Below, one piece after another: positions 13,219-23,443 of a stretch of DNA of 64,000 nucleotides. This DNA is from Gyrodactylus bullatarudis. Lineage: Eukaryota > Platyhelminthes > Monogenea > Gyrodactylidea > Gyrodactylidae. The translations under genes and the position numbers were made by a program. The number at the start of each line of letters is the position of its first letter. Within the stretch, counting starts at the first letter, position 1. The DNA lies in NCBI GenBank assembly GCA_012064415.1, contig SSNU01000157.1, positions 214,113-278,112 on the forward strand. The letters are read 5' to 3'. The notes under the pieces are model-generated. The model worked only from the letters and a program-made list of their open reading frames with translations. It ran no database searches and was not told where the DNA came from.

Positions 13219-14408
13219 GGGTTATTCCCCATGTTAGTATCAATTTTTTAATTGTTATCACGAATAGTATAATAGACCGGTATTATTTTCCAAAGTAGTA
13301 TGATTTTTTTAATATTTTCCATTACAGTATCAATAATTAAAATTATTTCAAAAACAGTATAATATACCAATATATATTTTCAGAATTAGTATTAATTTGA
13401 AGAAACATAACTATAATCAGATCAATTTCGAAAAAAAGACTTATTCGTTTAAAAGTCAGCAAAATTAAACAAAGACAGTTTATAGAAATCATAATAAGAT
13501 TTTCTCGGCTGCTGAACGAATTCTTTTCTTCTTAGGTCTTCCTCTTTTACGTGAATCAGACTTCGGCTTCAGATTTGATGATTTCAGACCATCTAAATCA
13601 CAGAAATTAAATTCAGTACTGTACATTTTTTTCAATTCTGATATCTTGTAATAATTCGGAAGGTAGTATTCTATATTCAAATTATTATAAGTCAGTGCTG
13701 CAATAACATGTACGCATATAAAACCGTTCATCTTCATAAATCCGCAAGAACATGATAACACTTTTAGATCAACTATTTTGAAAATTAGACTTGTCGAATT
13801 TTTCCCGACTCGATAAATTTTAGGATTTATTGTACTATGAACTTTAAGACATTTAGATTCCTTTATAGATGAAAGATGAAAAGGAACAACCTTTTTCAGG
13901 CATGTGAATCGTAAAAATGAATAGCCTAAGAGTCTAGGCCCATCTTAACCTTTGACAAAATTTTGATTGGCTAGAAATTTTTTAGGGGGAGATTAGATGA
14001 GACCATGATTAAAATAACAATGTAGTACACTTTATTTGACATCTTGTTTGTTTTCTTTTTAATAGCTGTTAAATTGGTCAATGTCAATAAAATAGGAGTC
14101 TAATGTCTGCTCAGTAGCCGAGAAAATCTTATTATGATTTCTATAAACTGTATTTGTTTAATTTTGCTGACTTTTAAACGAATAAATCTTTTTTTTCGAA
14201 ATTGATCTGATTATAGTTATGCTTCTTCAAATTAATACTAATTCTGAAAATATATATTGGTATTTTATACTGTTTTTGAAATAATTTTAATTATTGATAC
14301 TGTAATGGAAAATATTAAAAAAATCATACTACTTTGGAAAATAATACCGGTCTATTATACTATTCGTGAAAACAATTAAAAAATTGATACTAACATGGGG
14401 AATAACCC
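13219..14408. mobile_element. non-autonomous Mutator-like (MULE) element with about 289-bp terminal inverted repeats
   Basis: The element is 1190 bp. Its ends are near-perfect inverted repeats of about 289 bp (13219-13507 and 14120-14408), starting GGGTTATTCCCCATGTTAGT. It is flanked by an exact 9-bp direct repeat TTAATAATA (13210-13218 and 14409-14417), the target-duplication size typical of Mutator-like elements. The inside holds only the C-terminal SWIM part of a transposase, so the catalytic domain has been deleted. Within each terminal repeat the pentamer ATACT recurs about every 30 bp. Confidence 0.9.
13489..13948 (-). pseudogene. MULE transposase C-terminal remnant with SWIM zinc finger
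   Basis: An open frame of about 153 codons with no convincing ATG; the stop is at 13489, inside the left terminal repeat. It carries CSCGFMKMNGFICVHVIAAL, the CxCx(n)CxH pattern of a SWIM zinc finger that typically follows the DDE domain in MULE transposases. The C-terminus is basic, with an AT-hook-like RKRGRPKKK that could bind AT-rich DNA or act as a nuclear signal. The DDE catalytic part is missing, so the copy cannot mobilise itself. Confidence 0.8.
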
Positions 14409-14417
14409 TTAATAATA
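14409..14417. repeat. 9-bp target-site duplication (right) of the MULE
   Basis: TTAATAATA, identical to 13210-13218. Confidence 0.85.
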
Positions 14418-15036
14418 ATGCAAAGTTTAAAAATCTCAATTAAAAAACCTTGGAGCTTTCCATAAAAGTATAATTCGCATACAATAGCCAAGACAGAAAA
14501 AATACGTGATTAAAATCCTAATCTACCTTGTATATTGATCAACTAAATTGGATTTGTGTTAGCAATTCTGAAGATTTTTTACAAGTTTTTATAGTTAGAT
14601 GGTAGAATCATGTTGAAAATTTATTGATAAGAGTAACTGAGTTTATTTGACTAGATCTCATTAGAATCTGTCTTGATAAACTTAATTTGAAAATTTTTCC
14701 TTTTGATGAAGCTATCAATCAATCAGCGCCAATTATGCCGATCAATGATTAAAAATAGGCTAATAATTTGATCAGTACATCAGTTTCAGTTTTTGAGAGT
14801 CGGTGAATTCTATTTTCACAAAAAAACTTTTGATTCAGTCTAATTTTTTCCTTTTTTCAGATTCTTACACCATTTTGTAGGAGTTTATTCCAGAAAATTA
14901 ATAATTATCCATAATAATTACACATTGCATAAATCCTGTTTCTTATTCGGATCGATCAGGTTGATGAAGTTTTATGAAATAATATTTTCTGATGACGAAG
15001 GTAACTTCATAAGGAATTAGAAGTCAAGTGAATATT

Positions 15037-15076
15037 TAGTGATTAAGCTTATATTTCACCGGATCTCATCAGACTA
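15037..15076 (-). ncRNA. candidate hammerhead ribozyme in Penelope terminal segment (copy 1, downstream)
   Basis: Reverse-strand CUGAUGA core, 8-nt stem II, GAAA, short stem III and AUC before ACUA, which pairs with UAGU immediately 5' of the core. It has the sense orientation relative to the RT. It is the inverted duplicate of the fold at 16525-16564. Confidence 0.6.
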
Positions 15077-15211
15077 TTACACCGGCTTGATATTTATATT
15101 AAATTTTTAGGGCATATGAAAATTCCTCTTATTGGTTGAAATGGTTTTTAGGGTTCAAACATAGGGGGTGAGGGTTGATTAAAATTGTAATAGTCTCCAG
15201 GGTTAATTGAG

Positions 15212-15337
15212 TTATCTTCTCTTCACGAATTCATCCATCGATAATTGCCCACTGTATCTTTTTCGTTTTTTCCCTCTTTTTGTGTTGTTGGGAGGGAGGT
15301 TTGGTTTCTCTGTACTAGCATTAATTACGGGCTGAGA
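15212..15337 (-). pseudogene. Penelope-like element C-terminus with PIP-box-like motif
   Basis: The minus-strand open frame leaves the gap and ends KKRKRYSGQLSMDEFVKRR-stop. This aligns with the end of the Penelope copy at 49.2 kb (KRKRHSGQLQIDGFLKRQK-stop). The shared pattern is a basic cluster, then SGQLx(I/M)DxF and a basic end, which resembles a PCNA-interacting peptide (QxxI/MxxF). Confidence 0.75.
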
Positions 15338-16235
15338 NNNNNNNNNNNNNNNNNNNNNNNNNNNNNNNNNNNNNNNNNNNNNNNNNNNNNNNNNNNNNNN
15401 NNNNNNNNNNNNNNNNNNNNNNNNNNNNNNNNNNNNNNNNNNNNNNNNNNNNNNNNNNNNNNNNNNNNNNNNNNNNNNNNNNNNNNNNNNNNNNNNNNNN
15501 NNNNNNNNNNNNNNNNNNNNNNNNNNNNNNNNNNNNNNNNNNNNNNNNNNNNNNNNNNNNNNNNNNNNNNNNNNNNNNNNNNNNNNNNNNNNNNNNNNNN
15601 NNNNNNNNNNNNNNNNNNNNNNNNNNNNNNNNNNNNNNNNNNNNNNNNNNNNNNNNNNNNNNNNNNNNNNNNNNNNNNNNNNNNNNNNNNNNNNNNNNNN
15701 NNNNNNNNNNNNNNNNNNNNNNNNNNNNNNNNNNNNNNNNNNNNNNNNNNNNNNNNNNNNNNNNNNNNNNNNNNNNNNNNNNNNNNNNNNNNNNNNNNNN
15801 NNNNNNNNNNNNNNNNNNNNNNNNNNNNNNNNNNNNNNNNNNNNNNNNNNNNNNNNNNNNNNNNNNNNNNNNNNNNNNNNNNNNNNNNNNNNNNNNNNNN
15901 NNNNNNNNNNNNNNNNNNNNNNNNNNNNNNNNNNNNNNNNNNNNNNNNNNNNNNNNNNNNNNNNNNNNNNNNNNNNNNNNNNNNNNNNNNNNNNNNNNNN
16001 NNNNNNNNNNNNNNNNNNNNNNNNNNNNNNNNNNNNNNNNNNNNNNNNNNNNNNNNNNNNNNNNNNNNNNNNNNNNNNNNNNNNNNNNNNNNNNNNNNNN
16101 NNNNNNNNNNNNNNNNNNNNNNNNNNNNNNNNNNNNNNNNNNNNNNNNNNNNNNNNNNNNNNNNNNNNNNNNNNNNNNNNNNNNNNNNNNNNNNNNNNNN
16201 NNNNNNNNNNNNNNNNNNNNNNNNNNNNNNNNNNN
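15338..16235. other. assembly gap (898 N)
   Basis: Run of undetermined bases inside Penelope-like copy 1. It should hold the rest of the reverse transcriptase and the GIY-YIG endonuclease, although the true length may differ from the number of Ns. Confidence 0.99.
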
Positions 16236-16497
16236 CAGCAAGCAGTGGACCGATTGGACTACCCATCGCGACTCCATCGATCTGTTTGTAATAATTGCCA
16301 CAAAATTTAAAATCAATATTTTGAACGGTCATCATGATCAGGTCCGAAATAACGTTAGGAGGAATTCTGCAAATAGATGGCAATGTGTTAAGTTTCTCAC
16401 TTATAAACTCGACCGTTTCTCTTAATGGCACTTTTGTAAACAATGAGCTAACATCAAAGGATATCATTTTGGATGATTCAAAGTTCACGTCTAGTAG
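16236..16497 (-). pseudogene. Penelope-like reverse transcriptase fragment
   Basis: The minus-strand frame contains MISFDVSSLFTKVPL, then a long helix, then GVAMGSPIGPLLA entering the gap. SFDV.SLFT.VP and G.AMGSP.GP.LA are hallmark RT motifs of Penelope-like elements (the first catalytic aspartate is in SFDV). The 5' end is cut at 16497, where an inverted terminal segment begins. The downstream catalytic motif would lie in the unsequenced gap. Confidence 0.88.
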
Positions 16498-16524
16498 TTT
16501 AATATAAATATCAAGCCGGTGTAA

Positions 16525-16564
16525 TAGTCTGATGAGATCCGGTGAAATATAAGCTTAATCACTA
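16525..16564 (+). ncRNA. candidate hammerhead ribozyme in Penelope terminal segment (inverted upstream copy)
   Basis: Core CTGATGA at 16529-16535, stem II GATCCGGT, GAAA at 16544-16547, a TTAAGCTTA stem III, AATC at 16557-16560 as predicted cleavage site, then ACTA pairing with TAGT at 16525-16528 (stem I). Antisense to the neighbouring RT fragment, as expected for an inverted terminal segment. Confidence 0.6.
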
Positions 16565-16981
16565 AATATTCACTTGACTTCTAATTCCTTATGAAGTTAC
16601 CTTCGTCATCAGAAAATATTTTAGAAGAAGCTCGGCATTATTTTCCACGAAATAATATTTGTCCTACTTCTTGGTCTATAGATGAAAAGTATTTGGATTT
16701 CTTTGAAAGTTCGATAGGCTTGAAAACCTGTGCACTAATATATAAATAATTTGATAATCCACTAAAATCAAGTTTTCATTGCTTTCTCATTATAGCAGAA
16801 CTCTGTCTCTTTACATATGAGTTTAGTATCTAGAAATGATATTCTCGTTAAAAATAAGTAATCTTTCACAACTAAATCAATTCTTGATTAACAAAAAGTT
16901 CAGTTATATTCTTAATATATCCTAGTTTTGGGAATTTCTTTCTTTCAATAATTTGGTTGAACTGTTTCTTTACTGTTAATA

Positions 16982-18289
16982 TTATTCCTCTTGAATTGAG
17001 TTCACTACAAGACCATAAATGAATCCCACAGTCCAACTCGGTCTATAGCCTTTAACTCTCGAAACTAATTTGAATCTAATATCGGGATTTGTTAAGCCAT
17101 ACCCAAAACTTAGGATAGCTTCAATCCAGACCAAATCTATACAAAGATACTGGCTGCTTATAATGTTTTTTATTGTCTCTGGGTCACTGACCATATTTTT
17201 GCAAAAGTGTTTTGCCATTTTGACTACATACTCCATGCTAAGATCAAATTCATCAGGGGAGCAATCTTCTTCCTTGAAGCTTGTACATTTATTCAGTACA
17301 GCATTCAAAGTTTTTATTACGTAGTAAAATTCTGTTCCTAGATACAGTTTATCTGGAACCTTTTCCAACCTCCATAATTGAACAATTTCTTCGTCTTTAA
17401 TATATGTCTCAGCTTCTTTCTTACATTTCTCATAGGTTCTCTCACTTCCAGAACCTGTTCCCACAAAATCCACTTCGAAATCACCATATTGATACTTGTC
17501 TACAACACCAATTGCCATACAATCACTTTTCATATCATGGTTGAGGAAAAACTTGTTACGATTTGTCTGGACACTTACAGTCCCATAGCTGGCTATATAT
17601 ATCTCGTAAGGACATTCCAAGTTAATTCTGATGATATTTTTGACTATTTCCTCTCTATAGATGATGTTCTCTTTAGGTGTTGCTACTTGAACTGGCCCAT
17701 TGCCCATACTGAGAACTTGTACCTTGTTATTTGGCCCACATGCTATAAACTTGCCCAGGACATAGTTCACAGTGACCCATAACCATAAACCCTGCTCTTG
17801 TTGTGTAAAGACTAATGCTGATGCTTTGCTCACGTACTTTAGTGGAGATTGTCTAAACTTTTTCCTGCAAACCTCTAAAATCTTTTCAGCTAAAATATGG
17901 TCCAATAGTCTAAGTCCAGCTGTTGCCCTGAGGTATACTCGTGTTTTTGATAGGCAATTTGGATTAATCTTTTCCTTGGCCCTTTTCAGCAAATCTGATA
18001 TTTCCCTTTCCATTATTGCGAATGATGCCTCTGTATGCATGCCCAGAGCAGTTGATCGACCAATTATCAATGAACCATCGATTAGCCATTCTCCTATAAC
18101 GTCCTTTTTCATTCTGTAATAGTAGAGAATTGTACCCATACTTCCAGCATCGAACAATAAGAATCTCTCGTAAGAATCACAGCCTTTGTCAAAATCCTCA
18201 TTAGCTTTGACCAACTTCCCTTCAACTATCCAAATCCTTAAACACAATAGAATTTTGATTGTGGTTAGAAAGGATGAAACAATCTTCAT
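16982..18289 (-). CDS. NTPDase/apyrase paralog C, probable pseudoenzyme
   Basis: Single-exon frame, 435 residues from the ATG at 18289; the six open codons before it start with GTG. The N-terminus is hydrophobic. The fold and cysteine pattern match the other paralogs, but the catalytic regions are altered: ACR1 reads FDAGSMGTIL (the TNTR/SKTR segment is changed and its arginine is lost), ACR3 reads QQEQGLWLW (the glutamate before Gly is now Gln), and ACR4 reads LSMGNGPVQ instead of FDMGGGSTQ (Asp, Gly and Ser replaced). ACR2 RATAGLR is kept. The frame is intact over its full length, so it looks maintained as a protein but unable to hydrolyse nucleotides; it may bind ligand or partners. It lies head-to-tail with D and E. 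Confidence 0.88.
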   Translation of the reverse strand: MKIVSSFLTTIKILLCLRIWIVEGKLVKANEDFDKGCDSYERFLLFDAGSMGTILYYYRMKKDVIGEWLIDGSLIIGRSTALGMHTEASFAIMEREISDLLKRAKEKINPNCLSKTRVYLRATAGLRLLDHILAEKILEVCRKKFRQSPLKYVSKASALVFTQQEQGLWLWVTVNYVLGKFIACGPNNKVQVLSMGNGPVQVATPKENIIYREEIVKNIIRINLECPYEIYIASYGTVSVQTNRNKFFLNHDMKSDCMAIGVVDKYQYGDFEVDFVGTGSGSERTYEKCKKEAETYIKDEEIVQLWRLEKVPDKLYLGTEFYYVIKTLNAVLNKCTSFKEEDCSPDEFDLSMEYVVKMAKHFCKNMVSDPETIKNIISSQYLCIDLVWIEAILSFGYGLTNPDIRFKLVSRVKGYRPSWTVGFIYGLVVNSIQEE

Positions 18290-18745
18290 AATCTTGACTA
18301 TTTTCACTCACAAGAGCAGAAAAGGTGATTTTATTTTGTTGTTTTTGTATTTGGAATGTGAATTCCTTTGAATTTTTACTAAATAATAACTTTACACTAA
18401 CCATCAAGAAAGATATTGAAATAATATGTTATTATGGGTTCTTATAATAATTTAATCATATTCTACAAGATATTCTCGCGCATTGAAATCTTTTATCAGA
18501 TGATATAATTAAATAATCTTTTATCATCACCTTCTTTTAAAAGAACTTATAGCATCTAAATTATCTAACACGAATAAAAACCTAAATAATTCATCTGATT
18601 TACCATTTTGAATTTGGAAAAGTTATAATCATCTACTCTCAGATATATTAGGGAATTATTACGAATATTACTATATTTCATTTATTGCTAACTAGTGTAT
18701 TTTGTAATTGTAAAGCAAGTTAAATCTGCCAAATGATAAAATAGT

Positions 18746-20044
18746 TTATCTAGAAGCATCAGATTGCACTGATAGTCCATAGATGAATCCCAGAGTCCAA
18801 CCTGCCTGATGGCCTCCAACTGTACGCACAAGATTCAGTTTTACATCAGTATTTGAAATTCCATAACCAAATTTAAGAACAGTTTCAACCCATACCAAAT
18901 CAATGCAGAGGTATTCACTTAAAGTAAATTTTTCTATAATTTCTGGATCACTGACTAATTTTGTACAATGGACTTTAGCCATTTCTTGTATATCCTGTAT
19001 TGCTACAGTAAACGCATCTTGAGAGCAACCTTTTTCTTTAGGGCTCTTACATCCTTTTTTAATAGCATCTCCTGTGTTATAGATATGGAAAAATGCTGCA
19101 ACTAAATACATGTCTTGGGGAACATCCTTTCCTGTCCAGATTTGTGCTATATCTAACTTTTTAGCATAATTTTCAGCTTCATCCTTGCATTTACCATAGG
19201 TTTCAGGTCCTCCATGTCCTTTTCCAACGAATTTCTCTTTAAAATCTCCAAATTTGAAATCATCCTCCACTCCATCAGCCATGCATTCGCTCTTCATATT
19301 GTGGTTAACGAAGAAGTTTTTTCTGTTCTCCATTGCACCAGCTGGTTCATAACTCACGGAATAAACCTCATATGTACATCCCAAGTTCACCTTGATGATA
19401 TCATCTTTCATTTCTTCCTTGTAATCGATATTATTTTTGAGAGTTGCAACCTGTGTAGATCCTCCACCCATGTCGAAACCTTGAACTTTCCCTCTGTGTC
19501 CACAGTTTATGAACTTGTTCAGAACATAATTCATGAATACCCACAACCATAAGCCCTCCTCTTGTCCTGTGAACATTTTTGCTGAATCATCTCCCACAAA
19601 TTTATAGATAGATTTCATAAATGTCTCTCTGCACTTTTCAAGAATTCTATGAGCCAAAGTCTGTTCTAAGGATCTTAGTCCCGCAGTTGCTCTCAGGTAT
19701 ATAGGAACTTGATCTACGCATTTGGGGTTTACTACTTTTTTTGCTTCAGCCAGTGCTTCAGTTATCTCCTTTTGCATTGTTGTGAAAGATGCCGGGTTAA
19801 ATTGACTTAGAGCAGTAAATCTTTTTATTTGTCGCGAAGCATCAACTTCCCATTCATTAACTTTTTTCATTCTGTAAAAATATAAAATAGTCTTGCTACT
19901 TCCAGCATCAAAAAGTAGAAACCTCTTGTAACCTTCACAGTCCTTCTGATGGTCTTCATCTAGTTTAGTCAATACTGCCTCAGTAATCGGTGGTTGTAAA
20001 TAGAATATTATTGCTAGACAAAATAATAACCAAAAGACTTTCAT
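18746..20044 (-). CDS. NTPDase/apyrase paralog D, secreted
   Basis: Single-exon, 432 residues, signal peptide MKVFWLLFCLAIIFYLQPPI. ACR1 FDAGSSKTILY (about 45-55; the usual Arg is Ile), RATAGLR, ACR3 GQEEGLWLW and ACR4 FDMGGGSTQ are present, so catalysis is likely retained though substrate binding could differ. Also conserved with B and E are YEVYSVSYEPAGA and the ECMADGV segment. It is 182 bp downstream of paralog E and 456 bp upstream of C, all in the same direction, consistent with tandem duplication. Confidence 0.93.
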   Translation of the reverse strand: MKVFWLLFCLAIIFYLQPPITEAVLTKLDEDHQKDCEGYKRFLLFDAGSSKTILYFYRMKKVNEWEVDASRQIKRFTALSQFNPASFTTMQKEITEALAEAKKVVNPKCVDQVPIYLRATAGLRSLEQTLAHRILEKCRETFMKSIYKFVGDDSAKMFTGQEEGLWLWVFMNYVLNKFINCGHRGKVQGFDMGGGSTQVATLKNNIDYKEEMKDDIIKVNLGCTYEVYSVSYEPAGAMENRKNFFVNHNMKSECMADGVEDDFKFGDFKEKFVGKGHGGPETYGKCKDEAENYAKKLDIAQIWTGKDVPQDMYLVAAFFHIYNTGDAIKKGCKSPKEKGCSQDAFTVAIQDIQEMAKVHCTKLVSDPEIIEKFTLSEYLCIDLVWVETVLKFGYGISNTDVKLNLVRTVGGHQAGWTLGFIYGLSVQSDASR

Positions 20045-20225
20045 CTTTTCTCTTGCTTCAATCTTGTATAAAAATCTAAATTATGTATATTATATAGTGG
20101 AGACAACGGCAGGTGAATATTTGATTTATAAAAATTCTTTCTCTCCATAGTTTTTAAAATCTTTTCTATGATCTATCTTGACGACAATATTGATGTAATT
20201 GATTTTAGATTAGAAACGAATTTAT

Positions 20226-21470
20226 TCAAGTTAGAATCGAATTTCTTGCTAAACCATAAACGAATCCCAGAGGCCATCCTGCACTGTGCCCATTGATCTT
20301 GTCTATCATATTAAGTTCGATGCTCGAATTTGTGATGCCATATCCGTGGGATAAAACTGCCTCTAGCCAGACTAAATCTATGCACAAGTAATTCGAGTAA
20401 AAGATTTCTGATTTTTTGACGAGATTAGTACAATGAAGTTTTGCTAATCTCCTTATATCGTCTACTGTCAGAGTGTATTCATTCAGCGAACAACCTTCCT
20501 GATCTAGACTTGTACAACCCTTTTCGACAGCAATTGCTGTTCTAGTTATGTAGAAGAATCCAGAGACTAGGTACAAATCCTTTGGAATGTCTTCGGGACT
20601 CCACAACTGAACAATCTTTTCATCATCTGCATATCTGATTGCTTCTTCCAAGCATTTTTCATAGGTTCCTTCTCCACCTTTGCCAGTTCCCTCGAAAATT
20701 TCTTTGAAATCTCCAAATTTGAATTCTTCCTTCACTCCTTTTGCCATACAATCACTCTTCATATTGTTGTTTGCGAAAAACTTTTTTCTATTCGCCAATG
20801 ATCCAGCCGGTTCATAACTAACCGAATAAACTTCGTAAGGACATCCGAAATCAACTTTGACAATATCTTTAGCCATAGAATCCTCGTATTTAATATTAGT
20901 CTTCAGGGTGGCAACCTGCGTGGATCCACCACCCATGTCGAATCCTTCTACTTTATTTCCTGCACCACAAGCTTTGAATTTTCCCAGGACATAATTCATG
21001 AACACCCAAAGCCACAAGCCTTCCTCTTGGCCTGTGAAAATTTTTGCAGAATCATCTCCAACATACTTGAACTTGGATTGTTGAAACTTTCTTTTGCATC
21101 TATCGAGAATCTTTGAGGCCAGAGCCTCATTCAATGATCTTAGTCCAGCTGTAGCCCTTAGATAGATTGGAATGCTAGCGTAATCTGTCGAGTTCACCTT
21201 TTTCTCGAATTCATTTAGTATTTGAGCTATTTGTTTATCGATTGAACTAATTGATGCTTCATTATATCTGCTTAAGGCTGTGAACTTTCCAACTTCAAAC
21301 GACTCCCCAATGGTCCAATCTTCAATTGGATCCTCTATCATTTTAAAGTAATATAGACGAGTCTTGCTACTTCCAGCATCAAACAATAAATACATCTTTG
21401 AATCTTGAATTACTTCGTCACCAAAAAAGAAATTCAAATAAAGCCATAACAGAGTATTAATGAAAAGCAT
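20226..21470 (-). CDS. NTPDase/apyrase paralog E, secreted
   Basis: Single-exon, 414 residues, the shortest paralog. A short hydrophobic leader (MLFINTLLWLYLNFFF) is followed directly by ACR1 FDAGSSKTRLY (30-40), then RATAGLR, GQEEGLWLW and FDMGGGSTQ. All catalytic regions look intact, so an active secreted nucleotidase is predicted. It is the upstream-most member of the minus-strand cluster. A TATAAAAG sequence lies about 40 bp before its ATG. Confidence 0.93.
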   Translation of the reverse strand: MLFINTLLWLYLNFFFGDEVIQDSKMYLLFDAGSSKTRLYYFKMIEDPIEDWTIGESFEVGKFTALSRYNEASISSIDKQIAQILNEFEKKVNSTDYASIPIYLRATAGLRSLNEALASKILDRCKRKFQQSKFKYVGDDSAKIFTGQEEGLWLWVFMNYVLGKFKACGAGNKVEGFDMGGGSTQVATLKTNIKYEDSMAKDIVKVDFGCPYEVYSVSYEPAGSLANRKKFFANNNMKSDCMAKGVKEEFKFGDFKEIFEGTGKGGEGTYEKCLEEAIRYADDEKIVQLWSPEDIPKDLYLVSGFFYITRTAIAVEKGCTSLDQEGCSLNEYTLTVDDIRRLAKLHCTNLVKKSEIFYSNYLCIDLVWLEAVLSHGYGITNSSIELNMIDKINGHSAGWPLGFVYGLARNSILT

Positions 21471-21505
21471 TTTAATCTCTCTCCAAATTTACTTTAAAAT
21501 TAATG

Positions 21506-21513
21506 CTTTTATA
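21506..21513 (-). promoter_or_regulatory. possible TATA box of apyrase E
   Basis: TATAAAAG on the minus strand, 36-43 bp before the ATG at 21470. In such AT-rich DNA this may be chance. Confidence 0.35.
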
Positions 21514-23443
21514 CGATTATTACACAATATTTTCAGTACAATTCTATGTTGGATCTCGTTCATTACAAGTTTCTCTGTTTTGAGATTAGAAAGTTGCATT
21601 ATTCTCACATCCGAATGATTGAATTTAAAATTTTTTATTAAGGAGAAAAGAAATTTAATTGATTTATTGCAATTTTATTAAATTATGTTGTATGATCAAA
21701 AATTTAATTTTTTCAACAGTAAAAGAAAAAATGAAATTTAACAGTCATGTAAAAAATGTAGATGGTTCGTAGAGTTTGATCTGGGAGTATTAAATATAAT
21801 CAATCTTTTGGTTTATACGAGTAATTTGAGCTAATGAAATTAACTGATCTTTCAACGATCAATATTTTATTTTACCTATTTTTACTGTATTTTTTTCCAT
21901 AACTACTTCGAAGTAGTTATAAAATATACATATATAATTTTGAAATTTGTTTTAATCTATCTTTTAGAAATCTTGAATTTGGAAATTTAGAATTTTTATG
22001 GGGATTTAAACCAATATTTTCTATTGATAGCATATCGAAAAATTTCTTTAAATCGCTTCAAAAGATTATTTTTAATATTTTGACGAGAAATACTCCCATT
22101 TGAGAATGTACAAATTGTAAGGAATAATTGATAATTTCATGGTGAGTTTTTCGCCATCATATAAAACATGTGTTAGTCTTTTGAATGATTTCTATCTTGA
22201 ATTCATTTATTCATTATAATTTATAAAACCTAAAATTTGTTTGTCTCTTCGAGAATCTCTAGCGGTAGAGTGGATTATTCTGTCTAATTCTGTTATTATC
22301 TTTGAGTTTTCTCTTTTTCATAAAAATATTTTCAGAAAGCTAATTTTGGATGAAGATGGCCTCTTAAACATCTTGTAAAAATACTTATCACAATGTACAT
22401 ATCGTAGAAGGAATGACGATGCAATGTAAAATGAGCTTTCTCTCTCTCATTGCCACTGTGATTTCATTGTTATTCAATCAATTTAATTTCACTTTTGAGT
22501 ATTTCTTTCATGAGAACTCTACTCATCTGATCTCTGATTGATTCTATTCAGTGTTGTCCTGCCTTCTCTCGTTTCCACCAGTTTTGATTGATTTCAAATG
22601 TGATGAAGATTGAAATCCCCTCTGTTCCATTAGTTACAATTTCCTCCCTAAATTATAAAGTCCCACTGATGGATCAGCAAAGACTCCCTCGACTTTATCC
22701 TTTGTTACTAATGTTGACAAAAAAACTATATCATCCAGTGCATTATTATTAAATCAGTTGTCTCACTCCCTACAACTTCGAGGTCAAACATGACGGAAAT
22801 TAATCTACATTTCCATCTTTACATTCACCATTACTACTACTTACTCCTACTACAATTATCATTGTTATCTTTCTATTGTAGAGATTTGTTGGGGATATTT
22901 TGTCAAAATATTTTCATGTTTTTCCCCTTTCCTTTCTCTCTCCCTCTCTTGTTCGCTTTCTTTCTAATAAGATCCTCCTGTAACAACAACATTTTATTAT
23001 TTTTTGCACTCTAAATCCTCGCTATTCTACAAACCTACTATGACAATAAAAAGAGAAGAAATCCTTTAGTTTTTTTTTCTCCCATTCGTGATAAACAGTG
23101 ATTAATCATAACTCTTCCATTTGTGACTCTACTTCAAGTTGATTTGGAGAGACAGAGAGGAATTCTCTTTCAACTTTATTTTCTTAATAATTTCTTCGTT
23201 CCTCACCACATACACACTCTGTTAAACTTTTCTCATCTTTTCTCTTCATCCATATTGATTGTTTATGTGAAAAATCTCAATTAATAAATAATTTATCCCA
23301 GAAAATCATGTTTAGTTTATGGTGGTTGGCTAAGGTGATTGAAATGATGAACTCAGTCAAGTTATGCTCCATTTACTAGAATGTTTTAGACTGTTGATTC
23401 TCCTCATATTGTAACGATTGTTGATACAATATTTGCTAGATAG
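21514..23443. other. spacer between apyrase E and the RYK-like gene
   Basis: No exon encoding a WIF domain, the expected extracellular part of RYK, was recognisable here. The palindrome CTACTTCGAAGTAG occurs near 21903-21916. Confidence 0.4.

Larger units (their letters stand above)
14981..16621 (-). mobile_element. Penelope-like retroelement copy 1, around an assembly gap, with inverted terminal pLTR-like segments
   Basis: On the minus strand it reads: reverse-transcriptase fragment (16497-16236), assembly gap, C-terminal coding end (15337-15212), then a terminal region (15103-14981) with a hammerhead-like fold. A second copy of that terminal region, in inverted orientation, abuts the truncated 5' end of the RT at 16498-16621. 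The two copies match over about 124 bp. Such inverted terminal segments and 5' truncations are known for Penelope-like elements. Confidence 0.85.
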